Below, piece after piece: positions 30,884 through 40,079 of a stretch of DNA of 41,810 nucleotides. The translations under genes and the position numbers were made by a program. Source of the stretch: Terriglobia bacterium (lineage in GTDB: Bacteria; Acidobacteriota; Terriglobia; Bryobacterales; UBA6623); assembly GCA_009841225.1 (NCBI GenBank), contig VXMF01000038.1, forward strand, positions 1 to 41,810, read 5' to 3'. Within the stretch, counting starts at the first letter, position 1. The number at the start of each line of letters is the position of its first letter. A model generated the notes under the pieces. That model was given only the letters and a program-made list of their open reading frames with translations. It had not been told where the DNA came from and did not search any database.

Positions 30884-33100
30884 TCAGGCCGTCTCCTCGC
30901 CCTCCTCGTCGCCGCGGGCCTCGACATTCGCCTGTTTCGGCAAGTCGACGATCATTTCCGTGAATTCGCCAACCGCGGTCTCTACGCGAATCTCGCCGCC
31001 GTGCTCGCGCACGATATCGTTTGACAGCGCCAACCCCAGCCCTGTGCCCTGATCGGTAGGCTTGGTCGTAAAGAACGGGTTGAACATCTTCTCCAAGACC
31101 TCGTCCGGAATGCCGTTGCCGTTGTCCCGGATGCGAATCTGGTACCTGTCGCCGCTATCTACGGTGCGGATCTTCAGCGTGGGGGAATAACCGGCTTCTC
31201 CCGACACCCGCCGCTCGTTGGTGGCGTGGCAGGCGTTGGAAACCATGTTCAGGACCACCCGGCCCAGATCTTGCGGGACAGCGTCCACTTCTCCCACGCC
31301 CTCGTCGAAGTCCTCCTCGATGCTCAGCTGGAAATCCGGATCGGTGGCCCGAGCGCTATGGTACGCCAGATTGGCGTGCTCGTTGACCAAGCTGTTGATC
31401 GCAGTCGGGCGCCATTCGCTTGAACCGCGACCCATCATCAGCATGTCGTTCACGATCCGGTTCGCGCGCTCGCCGTGCCCGTGGATCCGCTCCAAGTTCC
31501 CGGTCAGGTAATCGCAGATATCGGCCAGGTCCTCCCGCTGGTCCTTGGTGAGCGGTTCGTCGCCCTCCGGCAGGGCCTCTTGCAGTTCCGTGAGCAGTTC
31601 CTGCGAGACTTCCGAAAAGTTCTTCACGAAATTCAGCGGATTCTTGATCTCATGCGCCACTCCAGCCGTCAACTCGCCCAGCGCCGCCAGCTTCTCGCGC
31701 ATGACGATCTGGTCCTGTGCTGTGCGCAAGTCCACCAAGACGCCCTCCAGCTCCAAGTTCTTGCTCTTGAGATCCTCCGCCAGCTTCTCGACCAAGTTCA
31801 GGCGCTGCACTTCCAGCGCGTGCCGCCGGAACACTTCCAAGGCCTGCGCCATGTCAGCCACCTCGTCTGACCCTTCCACCTCCACTTCCTTCTCGAGATC
31901 GCCCCCTGCCATGTTCAGCATGGTCGAGGAGAGATTGCGCAGGCGGCGCAACAGATGGCGGCCGACGAACAGCCAGCCAATCAGGGCCGCGCCGGCCAGC
32001 GCGACCAGGTTCAGCCCCAGCAGCCGCTGGATCGCCGTCTGAATCGCGTCCGTGGAGGACTGGGCCGCAAGCTGCGTGCTCGAGCGCAGGCCGGCCACCA
32101 AGCCCTCCACTTCAACCACCAAGCCGGTCGCGATCTCGCGGTTGCGGTCCAGCAGCGCGCCTTGCTGGCCGAGCAGCTCCAGCTCCTCTTGGCGCACTGC
32201 CAGCAGGCCGTCCGGCCCCGTCGACAGCTCGAAGAGCTCGCGAAAGAGCGCGATGATCTCGTCGCCGGACTGCAGTTCGCCGATCTGGTTGAGGTTGCGC
32301 AGGGTGCGGCTCGAAGCCGCCTCGAAGCGATCCACCAGGGTGCGCAATTCGGCCTCGTCAGAGATCGCCGTCGCATTGGCCACCAGCTGGCTGGTCACGG
32401 CCGCGCCCTCGCGTAACTCGGCCATGAGGCGGTAGCGCGTGACCTCCTGCTCGGTAAAGTGCGTCGCTCGTGGGAGCGGTGGCTCGCCTAGGTTCAGGTA
32501 GCCTGTCATCGTGTAGAAGAACTGGTCGTCGATGATCGTGATCACGAGGTTGGCGAGCGCGGCGTCGATGCGCTCGATCTGCTCGCTGAGTGCGGTGCGC
32601 TGCCCCGCCAGTTCGAAGGCCCGCTCCTGGGAGCCTTCGATCGCCTGCATGTTGGCCGACATCTCGCGCCCCCTGACGCGGATCCGCCGAATGCCCTCGC
32701 TCTCGCCCCGGCGGCTGGCCAGCACCTGCAAGCTCTCTTCGAAGACGCGCAGCTGGTCCCCGATCTGTTCGCGACGCTGTTCAAACAGATCGATCGAATC
32801 GACCACGGTCAGCGACGGCGCCGCGTCCACCAAGGCCCCGACGCGCTGCGCGACCGCAAAGGCTGCGGCCATATCCGGCACTGTCCTTTGATTCATGACC
32901 TCCTGCGATTTCCGCACCTCGTTGAACGAGATCAGCGCCACGACGCTGGCCATGATGGTCAAGGACACGACCGTGGCGAGTCCCAAGTACATCTGCACGG
33001 CGATGCCGCGCCGCAACCCCGCCAGACGCCTGATAGGCTGGGTCGGCAACAGCAGCAGCTCGCGCAAGCGCGCCGGCACGAGCCGCCCGAAGTCGGCCAT
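30884..33100 (-). CDS. Membrane sensor histidine kinase
   Basis: A 738-residue kinase. TM1 is about 33-60 and TM2 about 364-388; the roughly 300 residues between are periplasmic, helix-rich and predicted coiled-coil-like. A HAMP-like segment (about 385-430) and a coiled linker (EDLKSKNLELEGVLVDL) lead to the HisKA domain with His483 in AGVAHEIKNPL. The HATPase domain has N box NMVSNACHAT (Asn622), G1 DNGNGIP, F box NPFFTTKP and G2 GTGLGLAL, so it is fully active by sequence. It is the last gene of the operon with an adjacent binding protein; it probably senses that protein's ligand state and phosphorylates the response regulator-phosphatase. Confidence 0.93.
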   Translation of the reverse strand: MADFGRLVPARLRELLLLPTQPIRRLAGLRRGIAVQMYLGLATVVSLTIMASVVALISFNEVRKSQEVMNQRTVPDMAAAFAVAQRVGALVDAAPSLTVVDSIDLFEQRREQIGDQLRVFEESLQVLASRRGESEGIRRIRVRGREMSANMQAIEGSQERAFELAGQRTALSEQIERIDAALANLVITIIDDQFFYTMTGYLNLGEPPLPRATHFTEQEVTRYRLMAELREGAAVTSQLVANATAISDEAELRTLVDRFEAASSRTLRNLNQIGELQSGDEIIALFRELFELSTGPDGLLAVRQEELELLGQQGALLDRNREIATGLVVEVEGLVAGLRSSTQLAAQSSTDAIQTAIQRLLGLNLVALAGAALIGWLFVGRHLLRRLRNLSSTMLNMAGGDLEKEVEVEGSDEVADMAQALEVFRRHALEVQRLNLVEKLAEDLKSKNLELEGVLVDLRTAQDQIVMREKLAALGELTAGVAHEIKNPLNFVKNFSEVSQELLTELQEALPEGDEPLTKDQREDLADICDYLTGNLERIHGHGERANRIVNDMLMMGRGSSEWRPTAINSLVNEHANLAYHSARATDPDFQLSIEEDFDEGVGEVDAVPQDLGRVVLNMVSNACHATNERRVSGEAGYSPTLKIRTVDSGDRYQIRIRDNGNGIPDEVLEKMFNPFFTTKPTDQGTGLGLALSNDIVREHGGEIRVETAVGEFTEMIVDLPKQANVEARGDEEGEETA

Positions 33101-33103
33101 ACG

Positions 33104-34270
33104 CTATTGGCGCTCCATCTTCTGGGCTGCCTCGTAGCCCAGGCTGGGCCCGATCACCGTCAGAAAGACCTGGTCCGAGCCTTGGTTGTCATCACCGCCG
33201 TAGCTCAGGCGGAAGCCGTGCAGGTCGATCGGCGGACCGTGCAGCACTTGGCGGAGGAACTCTGCCCTGTCCAGGCTCGGTCCCGTCCGCTCCAAGCCCG
33301 CGATCGCTAGGCGGCCCGCCAAGTAACCCTCGAACGAAACGAAGCTCGGAGAAGACCTGCGCGAGTTCGCTCGCAGGGCCGCAAGGTAAGCCCGGGCGAT
33401 TGGTGATGTCGGCGACGGAAAGGGCACCACCTGAGTCACGTAGACTCCTTGCCCTCGCTCCCCCATGGCCTCTGCAAGCGCGTTGGTGCCGCTGAACGAT
33501 ACCGTCGCGAATATCGCCTCCATGCCGATGTACCTAGCCCATTGGATCGCTGTCGCCACCGGAGTGTAGGCCCCGATCAACACCACCGCCCCCGGTGAGG
33601 CGGCGCGCAGCTCCAGCAGCGCCGTTTTCACTGCCGTCGTGTTGCGGGTGTACACGCCCACCGCCACCTGTTCCAGACCGCGCTCCTTCAGCGCAGCTTG
33701 CACGCCGTTCAGCCCGGCGCGACCGTAGGAGTCGTCCTGATACAACACTGCGATGCGCTCGACGCCGAGATCCTCGACAAGCCGCGTGACGATCTCGCGC
33801 GTCTCTTGAAAATACGATGCCCTCAGGTTGATGACATTGGTCCAGTGGTCGTCTCTCAGGAACTCGGCGCCCGTCACAGGCGCAATGAATGGCACCCCGG
33901 CCTCGGCTGCCACCGGCACCGCCACCACCGCGGTCGGGGTACCCACCGAGCCTATCAGCGCAAAGACGTTGTGCTCTTCAATCAGGCTCTCGGTGTTGGC
34001 CAATGTGCTGGCGGGCTCGTAGGCATCGTCCAGCGACAGCAACTCTAGCTTGCGCCCCTGCACGCCGCCCTTGCGGTTGGCCTCCGCAAAGGCTGCCAGG
34101 ATCCCCGCCCGCACATCGCTGCCCAGCTGCTGGGCCGGCCCGCTCAACGGCGCCGACTGGCCGAACAGTACCGTCTCCTCGCCAGCTCCCGGGCCCTGCG
34201 CAAATGCCGCACCGGCCGCCAGCGCTGTCCCCAGCGCGACGACTCCAGCCGCCCTGCCACGCCCGTCCAT
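33104..34270 (-). CDS. Periplasmic ligand-binding protein (LivJ/Peripla_BP_6-like)
   Basis: A 388-residue type I periplasmic binding protein. The signal peptide (GVVALGTALAAGAAFAQ) cleaves near residue 25; the mature sequence begins with VLFGQSAPLSGPAQQLG, the opening of branched-chain amino acid, urea or amide binding proteins, with GSVGTPTAVVAVPVAAEAGV and YQDDSYGRAGLNGV as later landmarks. No permease or ATPase of an ABC importer is nearby, and the gene is three bases upstream of a histidine kinase gene, so it is more likely a sensory co-receptor than a transport component (inference). Ligand unknown. Confidence 0.9.
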   Translation of the reverse strand: MDGRGRAAGVVALGTALAAGAAFAQGPGAGEETVLFGQSAPLSGPAQQLGSDVRAGILAAFAEANRKGGVQGRKLELLSLDDAYEPASTLANTESLIEEHNVFALIGSVGTPTAVVAVPVAAEAGVPFIAPVTGAEFLRDDHWTNVINLRASYFQETREIVTRLVEDLGVERIAVLYQDDSYGRAGLNGVQAALKERGLEQVAVGVYTRNTTAVKTALLELRAASPGAVVLIGAYTPVATAIQWARYIGMEAIFATVSFSGTNALAEAMGERGQGVYVTQVVPFPSPTSPIARAYLAALRANSRRSSPSFVSFEGYLAGRLAIAGLERTGPSLDRAEFLRQVLHGPPIDLHGFRLSYGGDDNQGSDQVFLTVIGPSLGYEAAQKMERQ

Positions 34271-34272
34271 CT

Positions 34273-34686
34273 TCAGCGATTCTTCACGAGCGTCAGGCGG
34301 TTCTTGCCGTTCTCCCGCCTGTACTCCATCTCGTCCATCAGCTGCTTGGCGATATGCACCCCCAGTCCACCCACCTTCCGCTCTTCCACGCTCCCGTCGG
34401 TGGTCGGTTGGGGGGCATCCTGAAGCGGATCGAACGGTCGCGCTTCGTCCACCACTTCGATGCGCACAGCCTGGGGCTTGGACTCGATGATGATCTGGAA
34501 GTCGTGCCCGCTCGCGCCGTACCCGTGATTGATCACATTGCTTGCCAGCTCATCCAGCACCAGCTGGACGTGGAAGAGCAGGTCGGCAGCCCACTCGTGC
34601 TCGGCCCCGAACGCTGCAACCGCCCGCTCGATGCGGCCCAAGGATTCTAGGCTCGACTCCAGGTTGAGGCTAAGCTGGTCCGCCAT
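34273..34686 (-). CDS. RsbW-like anti-sigma serine kinase (HATPase_c_2)
   Basis: A 137-residue GHKL ATPase of the RsbW/SpoIIAB type. N box DELASNVINHGY, a G1 region ending RPFDPL and GGLGVHI are intact. It should phosphorylate the STAS protein at 30244-30582 and bind either that protein or a target. No sigma factor gene is near, so the regulated partner is elsewhere. It lies six bases after the phosphatase gene and two before the binding-protein gene. Confidence 0.92.
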   Translation of the reverse strand: MADQLSLNLESSLESLGRIERAVAAFGAEHEWAADLLFHVQLVLDELASNVINHGYGASGHDFQIIIESKPQAVRIEVVDEARPFDPLQDAPQPTTDGSVEERKVGGLGVHIAKQLMDEMEYRRENGKNRLTLVKNR

Positions 34687-34692
34687 CGCTGC

Positions 34693-35868
34693 CTACCTCA
34701 GCTGACACAGCGCCAGGCACGTGATGTCGTCGAACTGCGGCGCCTTCCCAGCGAAGTCCCGCACCGCTCGGAAAACCATCCCGGTGGCCGCCTCGGCTCC
34801 AGGCGGCATCTGCTGTTGGAACATCTCCTGCAGCCGCCCCAAGCTGAACTGCTCGCCTGCCCTGTCCTGCGCTTCAGTCACCCCATCGGTATACAGCAGC
34901 ACCGTGTCGCCTTCCTCCAGCGTCACCGTGTGCGACCGATAGATCACCTTCGGCAGCACACCCAGCGCGATGCCCCCCGTGTGCGGCAGCGGCGTCGAGG
35001 TGCCGTCGGCATGCACCACCAACGGGCTGTCGTGGCCTCCGCAAGCATACGTGTAGGTGCGCGTCTTGGGGTCGAACACCGCGTACAGCACGGTGACGAA
35101 CATCATCTCGGCGTTGTCGTCGCTGAGCACGCTGTTGACTGTCGTCAGCACCATCGCCGGATCCGAAGAGCCGATCGCCGCACCCTTGAGCAGCGTTCGG
35201 CTAGACATCATGAATAGTGCGGCGGGCACGCCCTTGCCAGACACGTCGGCGATTGCCATTCCCACGCGCGACTGGTCCAAGCCCTGCACATCATAGAAAT
35301 CCCCGCCAACTGCCCGGGCCGGCTGCATGTTGGCGTAGATTTCGAAGCTGTCCGCCCGCGGGAACTTTGTCGGCAAGATCGAGGACTGCATCCGGCGGGC
35401 CACGTCGAGTTCGTTCTCCAACGCCACCAACTGACTGCGGGACTGCATCGCCTCCCGCCAAACGGCCGAGTTTTGCAAGGTGCGGTCGATCGTCACTCGC
35501 AGGTCGCCGAAATCGATCGGCTTGGTGACGAAATCAAACGCTCCCCGATTCATCGCCGTGCGAATGTTTTTCATGTCCCCGTATGCGGAGACGATCACGG
35601 CCTTCACGTCCGGATCGACGCTGGGAATCCGCTCCAGCAGCGCCAGCCCGTCCATCTTGGGCATGTTGATGTCCGACAGCACCATGTCGAAATGGTCCAG
35701 CTGTTCCATCTTGGCGAGCGCTTCCAAGCCGTTGTGGGCGAACTCCATCAGGAACTGTCCGGAGCGGATCTCGCGCCGCATACGCTGCCTGATCAATTGC
35801 TCCAGATCGGGCTCGTCGTCGACCACTAGGATGCGGTGCGGCCCGTTCAGCGTCACTTTTACACCCAC
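34693..35868 (-). CDS. Response regulator with PP2C (SpoIIE-type) phosphatase domain
   Basis: About 391 residues. The receiver domain has LVVDDEPDL, the phosphoacceptor Asp in MVLSDINMP and TKPID with the conserved Lys. A helical linker (NELDVARRMQSSILP) leads to a PP2C/SpoIIE phosphatase with VGGDFYDV, IADVSGKGVPAALFM, LLYTDGVTEAQ and QFDDIT, the metal-binding aspartates in place. This is the RsbU role: phosphorylation of the receiver should switch on dephosphorylation of the STAS protein. Start uncertain: TTG at 35883 lies inside the apparent -10 box, GTG at 35868 sits at the predicted transcript start (leaderless), and GTG at 35856 gives a typical N-terminus. Confidence 0.92.
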   Translation of the reverse strand: MGVKVTLNGPHRILVVDDEPDLEQLIRQRMRREIRSGQFLMEFAHNGLEALAKMEQLDHFDMVLSDINMPKMDGLALLERIPSVDPDVKAVIVSAYGDMKNIRTAMNRGAFDFVTKPIDFGDLRVTIDRTLQNSAVWREAMQSRSQLVALENELDVARRMQSSILPTKFPRADSFEIYANMQPARAVGGDFYDVQGLDQSRVGMAIADVSGKGVPAALFMMSSRTLLKGAAIGSSDPAMVLTTVNSVLSDDNAEMMFVTVLYAVFDPKTRTYTYACGGHDSPLVVHADGTSTPLPHTGGIALGVLPKVIYRSHTVTLEEGDTVLLYTDGVTEAQDRAGEQFSLGRLQEMFQQQMPPGAEAATGMVFRAVRDFAGKAPQFDDITCLALCQLR

Positions 35869-35874
35869 GCTGAC

Positions 35875-35880
35875 ATTATG
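35875..35880 (-). promoter_or_regulatory. Possible -10 box of the partner-switching operon
   Basis: On the minus strand CATAAT ends six bases before the GTG at 35868, so the predicted start coincides with that codon. No clear -35 box. This would make the operon's first gene leaderless if GTG 35868 is the start. Confidence 0.4.
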
Positions 35881-35883
35881 CAA

Positions 35884-36102
35884 TACCGCGCGTACGCCGG
35901 CCTGCAGCGCCAGATCGCACGCCAGCTACGGCGCACCGCGTACAGCCGGCGACCCCGCATCTGATACGATGTGGCACGCACGAGCAGGGAGGGTGACCCC
36001 GTACCGATCCCGGCGATGGTCAGGGCCTGCGGATCGGGGGAGCCCAGGGCGCGGCGGGCCACAGCCACAAGCATCGCGGCACGGGCACGGCACTAAGGCT
36101 TG
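35884..36102 (+). promoter_or_regulatory. Divergent region and likely glnE promoter
   Basis: TGATACGAT at 35962-35970 is an extended -10 match and predicts a leader of about 126 bases before glnE. The same 13 bases (35959-35971) occur upstream of the S9 peptidase gene. An open frame of 41 codons from GTG 35971 to TAA 36096 has no ribosome binding site and would start before the transcript does, so I do not call it a gene. Confidence 0.4.
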
Positions 36103-39003
36103 ATGGCATCTCGGACCGAGCGTCGATTGAACGCCGCTGACGTATGGCCGGTGCCCGCGAACTCCGACCGCGCGGCAGTGGGTCTGAGAAAGTGGAACGA
36201 CGCCGCGAATGCTCTCAGCCCGGGACCGGACAGGGACTTCGCCCTACAATTCCCCGCATCGGCCGATGGCGGTGCCATGCTGCGATGCATCTGCGGGGCC
36301 AGCCCATTCCTAGAGAACTGCGCGATAGCCGACCAAGGATTTGTTCGCGATCTCTGGGAGGGCGGTCCGGACCACTGTGTCGACGCCATCGTTGCCCGCT
36401 TGCTATCGCTTCCAATCGACTCCCCCGAACCCGAGGTGGCGCATGCGCTACGCCGCGCGCGCCGGCGCATCGCGCTGGCGGTCGGGCTCGCCGACATCGC
36501 CGGCGTGTGGTCTCTGCGCCAGGTGACCGGCGCGCTCTCGGACTTCGCCCGTGCAGCCTGCTCGGTGGCTCTGCGCACGCAACTGGCCAAACTGTCGGCC
36601 GAGGGCGCGTTCGCCGCAGGAAATGAAGCATGCGAAGAAGACTCGGGCCTGATCGTGATCGGCATGGGCAAGCTCGGCGGAAAGGAGCTGAACTATTCCT
36701 CCGACGTTGACCTCATACTGCTGTACGATCCCGACGTGGCTCCGCTGGCGAGCCGCCATGCGGCGCCTTCCCACTTCATGCGCCTGGCGCGCCGATTCGT
36801 CGACCTGCTGGCCGCTCCGACGATCGAAGGGCGCGTATTCCCTGTAGACCTTCGGCTTCGCCCCGATCCGGTGTCCATGCCGCTGGTCATCTCAACCAAG
36901 GCAGCTCTGGAATACTATGCCAAGCGCGGCCAGACATGGGAGCGCGCGGCGATGATCAAGGCGCGCCCGCTGGCCGGCGACATCGCCGCGGGGAACCGGT
37001 TCTTGGAGCGGCTCGAGTCGTTCGTGTGGCGTGACAGCCTCGACTTCGCCACGGTGCAGGAACTGCACGAAACCAAGCGGCGGATCGACGCGCAGCACCG
37101 CGGGGGGAAGATCGGCGAGGTCGGCCAGAACCTCAAGCTCGGTCGGGGCGGCATTCGCGAAATCGAGTTCTTCGCCCAAGCGCACCAGTTGGTCTGGGGA
37201 GGCACCGATCGCTCGCTGCGCCTGATCGGCACCTGCGACGCGCTGGCGGCGCTTGCCGCGGCGGGCCGAATTCCAGACTCCGCCAGCGAGAAGCTCAGCG
37301 CGGCCTACGAGTACCTTCGCCGGGTCGAGCACCGCATCCAGATGGTCGGCGACCGCCAGACGCACTCGCTGCCGAAGAGAGAGGCCGACTACGAGAGCTT
37401 GGCCAGGTTTCTCGGATACGGCGGGAGCCGAGCGTTCCGCGAGGCTCTGACCGGACACCTGCGCAGCGTCGAGGACCAATACGAGTCGTTCTTCGAGCTG
37501 CCCCACGAAATGACGGTTGCGAGCGCCTCTTCGGCGCTGTCCGGACGCAGCCGGGGGGAAACCGAGGAGCGGCTCGGACGCATGGGCTACCGCGATCCGG
37601 CGGCAGCCTTCGCCATCGTGGAGCGATGGCGCACCGGACGGCACACCGTGGCGCGAGACCGCCGGGCGATGGAGTTGTTCCAGTCTCTGATCCCCTCGCT
37701 CGTCATTGCTTCCTGCGGGACGGAGGATCCTGACCTAGCCCTGCGCCGGTTCGATGAGCTGATCGACCGAATCGCGGACGCGCACAGCGTGCTGACCCTC
37801 TTCCAAGCCAACCTGCACGTGTTGGAGACCGTGGCCGAGACCATGGTCTCGGCACCGGCGATTGGAGCGCTGCTGACCGCGAGGCCGTCCTTGCTCGAGA
37901 GCCTGCTCGATCCGGATTCCGACTCGTCTCCGCCCGATCGCGGCGCCCTGCAAGCGAGCTTGGCCGCAACTCTGGCGGGCGTCATGGGTTTCGAAGGCAG
38001 GGTGCAGCAGATCTCCAAGTGGACCCACGAAGCCCGCTTCAGGGTCGGCGCACGGGTCCTGTTCCACGCGCTAGACCCGCTGGACGCGGCAGCCCTGTTC
38101 TCTGACATCGCAGATTGCTCGATAGCGGCCCTGGCGCAGTGCGCAAGCGAAGAAATCACGCCCTCGAACGCATGTCCGGCGGGCAATGGCGTAGCGATCC
38201 TAGCCACCGGCCACTATGGGCGCCGGAGCCTGAACGTGGACTCTGGGGTGGAGATCGCCGTTTTCGAAGTCGGCGACATCCAAGGCCAGGGCCGCTCGGG
38301 TCGAACCGCATCTGCGTTTGCGCAGCAACTTGAGTCGACGCTGCTGGGCAATCTTCGTGGGAAGCCGGGGTGGCGCAAGATCTACGCTTGCACCACCGAA
38401 CGGCCCGCCGCGACCTACGGGGCCCTGCACGCCAGACTCCGCGAAGCTGTCTGGAGCGGCAGGCTGCCGTGCTGGCCTAGGCTCGTGTGCTGCATCGGAG
38501 ACGGCGCCGAGCGCGTCTCGCAGAGCATGTCCGCCGCCCTTGAGATGCGCCGCGACCCCGCAGCGTTGCGCGCGCAGGCGGCGGCGGCGCTAAAGCAAGT
38601 GCGCATCACCCGGCCTGGGGGCGATCCGCTGGCGGTGGCGGAACGCCCCGGCGGCCTCGCCGACATTGCCGTCTTGACGCACTATTTCAGGCTGCTCCAT
38701 GCTCCGGAGCATCCCGCGGTCCGATCGGCCGCCACGGCTGGGGACGTGCTGGCGGAGTTGGGAAGGTCTGGCGCGATTCCGGTCGATCTTGCGACGGGGC
38801 TGGCTGACGCGTGGCGGCTGATGACGCGCATCCAGACACTCCAGTCTCTGCTCGACGCGGACAAGCGAGGCGCGGCCACCCCCGAGCGCCTGCGTCCCTC
38901 TGTCGCGGAGGCGGCGGGCGTGGACAACTTTGGAGACGTCGCAGCTCGCTTGGACGGTGCCGCTGCCAAGGTGAGGGCGGCCGTGCAAAACTGCGTCGAC
39001 TGA
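36103..39003 (+). CDS. glnE: GlnE-type glutamine synthetase adenylyltransferase with a degenerate C-terminal active site
   Basis: A 966-residue GlnE-type protein. The N-terminal nucleotidyltransferase (AT-N, which removes AMP from glutamine synthetase in E. coli) is intact: GMGKLGGKELNYSSDVDL with Asp201 and Asp203, then VFPVDLRLRPD and GRGGIREIEFFAQ. The C-terminal one (AT-C, which adds AMP) is not: the matching segment, residues 702-719, reads TGHYGRRSLNVDSGVEIA, so the GKLGG loop and both catalytic Asp (SDLDL) are replaced (Gly715, Glu717), and the usual DIEF reads DIAV. Length is normal and there is no frameshift. The protein may only deadenylylate, or AT-C may only sense PII or glutamine. 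ATG at 36103 is preceded by AAGG. Confidence 0.93.
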   Translation: MASRTERRLNAADVWPVPANSDRAAVGLRKWNDAANALSPGPDRDFALQFPASADGGAMLRCICGASPFLENCAIADQGFVRDLWEGGPDHCVDAIVARLLSLPIDSPEPEVAHALRRARRRIALAVGLADIAGVWSLRQVTGALSDFARAACSVALRTQLAKLSAEGAFAAGNEACEEDSGLIVIGMGKLGGKELNYSSDVDLILLYDPDVAPLASRHAAPSHFMRLARRFVDLLAAPTIEGRVFPVDLRLRPDPVSMPLVISTKAALEYYAKRGQTWERAAMIKARPLAGDIAAGNRFLERLESFVWRDSLDFATVQELHETKRRIDAQHRGGKIGEVGQNLKLGRGGIREIEFFAQAHQLVWGGTDRSLRLIGTCDALAALAAAGRIPDSASEKLSAAYEYLRRVEHRIQMVGDRQTHSLPKREADYESLARFLGYGGSRAFREALTGHLRSVEDQYESFFELPHEMTVASASSALSGRSRGETEERLGRMGYRDPAAAFAIVERWRTGRHTVARDRRAMELFQSLIPSLVIASCGTEDPDLALRRFDELIDRIADAHSVLTLFQANLHVLETVAETMVSAPAIGALLTARPSLLESLLDPDSDSSPPDRGALQASLAATLAGVMGFEGRVQQISKWTHEARFRVGARVLFHALDPLDAAALFSDIADCSIAALAQCASEEITPSNACPAGNGVAILATGHYGRRSLNVDSGVEIAVFEVGDIQGQGRSGRTASAFAQQLESTLLGNLRGKPGWRKIYACTTERPAATYGALHARLREAVWSGRLPCWPRLVCCIGDGAERVSQSMSAALEMRRDPAALRAQAAAALKQVRITRPGGDPLAVAERPGGLADIAVLTHYFRLLHAPEHPAVRSAATAGDVLAELGRSGAIPVDLATGLADAWRLMTRIQTLQSLLDADKRGAATPERLRPSVAEAAGVDNFGDVAARLDGAAAKVRAAVQNCVD

Positions 39004-39013
39004 GGCTAACCGC

Positions 39014-40078
39014 TCAAGACTGTGCGTGCTCGGGCAGGATGGCTATCTTGAGTTGGCCTCGACGGCTCGCCCATTGCCGGAAAGCGGTGGCCAATTCCGA
39101 GAGCGGGACCTCGCCCGCGATAAAGTCTCCCGCATGTACTTCGCCGCGACTGACTAGCTCCAAGGCTTCGCGGATGTGGTCGGGCGTGTGATGGAACGTC
39201 GCCCGGAGGGTAATGGAAGAATAGTGCAACCTGCCCGTATCCAAGCAAACGACAGTCTGCTTCGGGCATCCGCCGAAGAAATTCACCTTGCCGCCCGAGC
39301 GGACCATGGATACCGCCTGGCGCCAAGCATGCGGCGAGCCGACCGCTTCGATCACCACGTCGGACCCTCTGCCACCGTGGGTGTTCCGCCGCACCTCGTC
39401 CGTCGGGTCGTCGCCGCGATGCGACTCGATCAGCACCTCCGCTCCAAGATGCTCCGCCCTGTCCAGCTGGACCTGACGCCTGCCGATAGCGATCACTCGA
39501 GCCCCGGCAATTTTGGCGACGCGCACGAACATCAGCCCGATCGGCCCGAGACCAATGATGGTGACGGTGTCGCCAGGTTTGACCCCGGTATCGTCGATTC
39601 CCTTCAGCACGCATGCCAGCGGCTCGGACAGAGCGGCGTCGCGGTAGTCGACTTGGGAGGGGAGGATGTGCGTGTTGCAGTCCACGATAGGACCGGGAAT
39701 CTTGATGTACTCCGCATAGGCGCCGTTGTTGAAGAGCAGGTTCTCGCACAGGTTCTTCTCGCCGTGGCGGCAAAAGAAGCACTTGTGGCAGGGCGCCGAG
39801 TTGGCCGCCACGATGCGGTCACCGACCTTGAACGAACGCACGGCCGAGCCGGCCTCCACGACGTCTCCAGCCAGTTCGTGGCCCAGCGCGGCCGGCAGGG
39901 TGATCATGCGGGCGTGATGCCCGCGCCTATAGACCTTTAGGTCGGTTCCGCAGGTAAGCGCGGCACGGACCCGGACCAACAGGTCGGCCGGGCCCACGGT
40001 CGGGACGGCAACGCGCTCCATGCGGAGGTCTTCTTGGCCATGCAGGACGCAGGCCAGCATGTCTCGGCGCGAATGCAT
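39014..40078 (-). CDS. Zinc-dependent MDR dehydrogenase (threonine/sorbitol dehydrogenase-like), second of a pair
   Basis: A 354-residue medium-chain alcohol dehydrogenase. Catalytic zinc region TCGTDLKVYRRG and GHELAGDVVEAG; structural zinc cysteines in CHKCFFCRHGEKNLC; Rossmann motif GLGPIGLMF with the following acidic/basic cofactor region. ATG at 40078 has AGGAG four bases upstream and overlaps the stop region of the preceding gene, so the two are translationally coupled. It ends ten bases from the convergent glnE. It is clearly paralogous to the next MDR gene but quite diverged. Substrate not readable; polyols, sugar alcohols and threonine are possible. Confidence 0.88.
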   Translation of the reverse strand: MHSRRDMLACVLHGQEDLRMERVAVPTVGPADLLVRVRAALTCGTDLKVYRRGHHARMITLPAALGHELAGDVVEAGSAVRSFKVGDRIVAANSAPCHKCFFCRHGEKNLCENLLFNNGAYAEYIKIPGPIVDCNTHILPSQVDYRDAALSEPLACVLKGIDDTGVKPGDTVTIIGLGPIGLMFVRVAKIAGARVIAIGRRQVQLDRAEHLGAEVLIESHRGDDPTDEVRRNTHGGRGSDVVIEAVGSPHAWRQAVSMVRSGGKVNFFGGCPKQTVVCLDTGRLHYSSITLRATFHHTPDHIREALELVSRGEVHAGDFIAGEVPLSELATAFRQWASRRGQLKIAILPEHAQS

Positions 40079-40079
40079 C

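Noticed and set aside
35971..36096. 41-codon frame just before glnE, a possible leader peptide
   Set aside because: No ribosome binding site; its GTG lies upstream of the predicted transcript start and the Arg/Ala-rich product fits chance in GC-rich DNA.
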